7,961 bases of DNA from contig JASHXZ010000262.1 of assembly GCA_030043285.1 (NCBI GenBank), positions 1-7,961 on the forward strand. Reading direction: 5' to 3'. Shown here one piece after another: positions 5,969-7,961 of the stretch (position 1 is its first letter; each line of letters opens with the position of its first letter). The stretch comes from Xanthobacteraceae bacterium. Its GTDB lineage: Bacteria; Pseudomonadota; Alphaproteobacteria; Rhizobiales; Xanthobacteraceae. The notes beneath the pieces are model-generated. The model was not told the DNA's origin. It saw only the letters and a program-made list of their open reading frames with translations, and did not search any database. The translations under genes and the position numbers were made by a program.

Positions 5969-6192
5969 GAGTGGACCCGTGAACCCTCCCATGCTGCTTT
6001 CCGCGTTCATCGCCGACGGCACGTTCCGTCATGGTCCGCCTCACCGCCCTCGCGGCGGCGCGCGATCGATCGGCTTTGCCGCCGCTCCGCCCTCAGCCGG
6101 TGGGGCTTGTGTGCGAGCCGACGAACCGTTTGACTTGGCGTCGCAGCGGCCGGCCCCGCGCGCGCGTTCAACCATACGACCGGAGGCGCGTC

Positions 6193-7188
6193 GTGGCTGA
6201 CGTCGCGCTGCGAGACGGACGGTTCATGACTGCAGCCAAAGCGACGACGCGCGCCAGGGTGCTCAACCGGCTGCGCCTCGGCGACCTGCTGTTTCGCCAT
6301 CTGACGCGCGGCGCGGCAATTGCCGTGCTGGTGCTGCTCGGCGCCGTGATCCTCTCGCTGTTGATCGGCGCGCTGCCGGCGATGCGCAAATTCGGCTTCG
6401 GCTTTCTCATCTCGCAGGAATGGAATCCGGTCACCGACGAATTCGGCGGCCTGCCCGCGATCTACGGCACGCTGGTGACCTCATTCATCGCCATGCTGAT
6501 CGCGGTGCCGGTCGGGTTGATGATCGCCTTTTTTCTTACCGAATTGTGCCCGAACTGGCTGCGGCGGCCGATCGGCATCGCCATCGAACTGTTAGCCGGC
6601 ATTCCCAGCATCATTTACGGCATCTGGGGCCTATTCACATTCGCTCCCTTCCTGCAGCACACGCTGCAGCCTTTTTTGATCGCGACCCTCGGCAACGCGC
6701 CGTGGATCGGCGCGCTGTTCGCCGGTCCGCCGTTCGGCATCGGCATGCTCACCGCGGGACTGATCCTTGCCATCATGGTGCTGCCGTTCGTCAGCTCGAT
6801 CTCGCGCGACGTATTCGAGTCGGTGCCGATCGTACTCAAGGAAGCAGCCTACGGCATCGGCTGCACCACCTGGGAGGTGATGCGCAACGTGGTTCTGCCG
6901 CACGCCCGATCGGGCGTCATCGGCGGCGTCATGCTGGCGCTCGGCCGCGCGCTCGGCGAAACCATGGCGGTGACCTTCGTGATCGGCAACGCTCCCTCCA
7001 TCTCGGCGTCGCTGTTCGCGCCAGGCACCACCATCTCGGCCGTGATCGCCAACGAGTTCACCGAGGCGGTCAGCCCGCTTTACACCTCGGCGCTGATCAC
7101 GCTCGGCCTCATCCTGTTCGTCATCTCCTTCATCGTGCTCGCCGCCGCGCGCATTTTGCTGGCGCGGGCGCAGCGGCGCGTCGGGTAA
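6193..7188 (+). CDS. pstC: Phosphate ABC transporter permease PstC
   Basis: One of the two inner-membrane subunits of the Pst importer, 331 residues with the chosen start. TM1 lies near 41-62, followed by a periplasmic segment with WNPVTDEFGGLPAIYGTL (77-94) and five further helices. The cytoplasmic EAA loop that docks onto the ATPase PstB reads LKEAAYGIG (215-223). The strongly conserved GRALGETMAVTFVIGN lies at 251-266. Two starts are plausible: GTG at 6193, with GGAGG at 6182-6186 and 6-nt spacing, and ATG at 6226, giving 320 residues with no good ribosome-binding site. I prefer the GTG; the frame open back to 6031 looks non-coding. pstA begins 3 nt after its stop, so the two are cotranscribed and probably translationally coupled. 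Expression is likely from the Pho-box promoter at 5935-5968. Confidence 0.95.
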   Translation: MADVALRDGRFMTAAKATTRARVLNRLRLGDLLFRHLTRGAAIAVLVLLGAVILSLLIGALPAMRKFGFGFLISQEWNPVTDEFGGLPAIYGTLVTSFIAMLIAVPVGLMIAFFLTELCPNWLRRPIGIAIELLAGIPSIIYGIWGLFTFAPFLQHTLQPFLIATLGNAPWIGALFAGPPFGIGMLTAGLILAIMVLPFVSSISRDVFESVPIVLKEAAYGIGCTTWEVMRNVVLPHARSGVIGGVMLALGRALGETMAVTFVIGNAPSISASLFAPGTTISAVIANEFTEAVSPLYTSALITLGLILFVISFIVLAAARILLARAQRRVG

Positions 7189-7191
7189 GCC

Positions 7192-7961
7192 ATGTCGGAC
7201 GCGGCGTTCGCCAGCACGACTTTCCTGAGCGGCGCCGGCCGCGGCCGCTATGCCGCACGCCGCCGACGCGACACCATGGCGACCGGGCTCGCCTTCGCGG
7301 CGACGATTTTCGGCCTGGGCTGGCTGGTGCTGATCCTGGGCTCGCTGTTGTGGAACGGGCTGAGCGGCCTGTCGCTGTCGGTGTTCACCGAGATGACGCC
7401 GCCGCCGGCCGCGGCCGGCGGGCTGCTCAACCCGATCATCGGCAGCCTGATCATGACGGTGCTTGCCATCGTTATCGGTACGCCGATCGGCGTGCTCGCC
7501 GGCACCCACATGGCCGAGTACGGCCGCTACCAGCGACTCTCCAGCACGGTGCGGTTCATCAACGACATCCTGCTCAGCGCGCCGTCGATCGTGGTTGGGC
7601 TGTTCATCTACGAGGTCGTGGTCGCGCCGATGGGCCACTTCTCGGCGCTGGCCGGCGGCGTGGCACTCGCCGTGCTTGTCATTCCCGTGGTGGTGCGCAC
7701 CACCGAGGACATGCTGACCCTGGTACCCAACGCGCTGCGCGAAGCCGCGGCTTCGATCGGCCTACCGCGCTCGCTGACCATTACGCGGATTTGCTATCGC
7801 GCCGCGCGCGCCGGCATGATGACCGGCGTGCTGCTCGCCATCGCGCGCATCAGCGGCGAGACCGCGCCGCTGCTCTTCACATCGCTGAACAATCAGTTCT
7901 GGAACGCCAGCCTCAACGCGCCGACTGCGAGCCTGCCGGTCGTGATCTTCCTGTTCGCGCT
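7192..7961 (+). CDS. pstA: Phosphate ABC transporter permease PstA (3' end missing)
   Basis: The partner permease of PstC, with 256 complete codons before the window ends; compared with usual PstA lengths, roughly 30-40 residues of the C-terminus are missing. It starts at the ATG 3 nt after the pstC stop. An arginine-rich cytoplasmic N-terminus ([10 protein letters not shown], 17-26) precedes TM1 near 31-54. The conserved NPIIGSL (80-86) and [14 protein letters not shown] (127-140) follow. The EAA loop for PstB contact is [14 protein letters not shown] (181-194), and [13 protein letters not shown] is at 218-230, both diagnostic of PstA. The partner ATPase gene pstB would be expected just beyond the right edge. 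Confidence 0.95.
   Translation, partial: MSDAAFASTTFLSGAGRGRYAARRRRDTMATGLAFAATIFGLGWLVLILGSLLWNGLSGLSLSVFTEMTPPPAAAGGLLNPIIGSLIMTVLAIVIGTPIGVLAGTHMAEYGRYQRLSSTVRFINDILLSAPSIVVGLFIYEVVVAPMGHFSALAGGVALAVLVIPVVVRTTEDMLTLVPNALREAAASIGLPRSLTITRICYRAARAGMMTGVLLAIARISGETAPLLFTSLNNQFWNASLNAPTASLPVVIFLFA

Larger units (their letters stand above)
5540..6192. other. Divergent intergenic control region between pstS and pstC
   Basis: This 653-bp stretch holds no gene I can support. Open frames in it (for example minus 6022-5756 and plus 5883-6200) lack recognisable protein features. It contains two oppositely oriented Pho-box-like sites (5662-5679 and 5935-5952) about 270 bp apart, a leader of about 100 nt for pstS, and a leader of about 220 nt for pstC. 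A 10-bp direct repeat, GAACGCCGCT, occurs at 5801-5810 and 5861-5870. The region is AT-richer around the pstS-side box than the surrounding genes, as expected for a promoter. Confidence 0.7.

Noticed and set aside
5756..6022. Minus-strand 88-codon open frame in the pstS-pstC gap
   Set aside because: It begins at a GTG without a good ribosome-binding site, runs through the pstC-side Pho box, and the product has no recognisable motif; not supported as a gene.
4340..6133. Long plus-strand open frame (597 codons) across pstS
   Set aside because: It is antisense to the clearly identified pstS over most of its length, is low-complexity and Arg-rich, and has no family features; it is a shadow in GC-rich DNA.
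6031..6192. N-terminal extension of pstC from the ATG at 6031
   Set aside because: The 54 extra residues are Arg/Pro-rich, PstC proteins do not normally have such an extension, and a strong GGAGG precedes the GTG at 6193.
6631..7638. Minus-strand open frame of 335 codons opposite pstC and pstA
   Set aside because: Highly charged, repetitive composition and complete overlap with two well-supported permease genes.
1..7961. CRISPR arrays, tRNA or rRNA genes, toxin-antitoxin or defence systems
   Set aside because: Read on both strands; no regularly spaced repeats, cloverleaf or CCA end, rRNA motifs, or proteins of those families were seen.

Overview
The window is GC-rich and reads as chromosomal DNA of an alphaproteobacterium, most likely a Hyphomicrobiales member near Bradyrhizobium, Rhodopseudomonas or Afipia. 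The assignment rests on the gene content (PHA-granule-family protein, Pst phosphate transporter, luciferase-like monooxygenase) and on intergenic GCCCGGG-type palindromic repeats of a kind I recall from that group. It is an inference; no rRNA or tRNA is present to confirm it.

Layout. At the left edge a minus-strand gene seems to begin (35 to <1), divergent from an alpha/beta hydrolase (289-1131, +). The hydrolase converges on a small PHA-system protein (1252-1563, -), with a palindromic repeat between their stops. A second, composite palindromic repeat (1641-1754) separates that gene from a flavin-dependent luciferase-like oxidoreductase (1772-2878, -). An MFS transporter (2976-4289, -) lies 97 bp upstream of the oxidoreductase, and the gap carries a perfect 14-bp palindrome. 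The two may form an uptake-plus-oxidation module for an unknown organic compound.

The right half is the phosphate-specific transport locus. pstS (4508-5539, -), the periplasmic phosphate-binding protein, ends in a textbook rho-independent terminator. pstC (6193-7188, +) and pstA (7192 to beyond the window, +) encode the two membrane subunits. pstS is divergent from pstCA across a 653-bp intergenic region instead of leading a pstSCAB operon. Each side of that region has its own PhoB-box-like pair of 7-mers spaced by 4 bp: 5662-5679 facing pstS and 5935-5952 facing pstC. This suggests that phosphate starvation induces both arms separately. pstB, phoU and phoB would be expected beyond the right edge but are not visible.

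I see no exotic new system, CRISPR array, transposase or RNA gene. The most interesting points are the split divergent pst locus with two candidate Pho boxes, a PstS with unusual versions of two ligand-binding loops, the palindrome between transporter and oxidoreductase, and the structured intergenic repeats.
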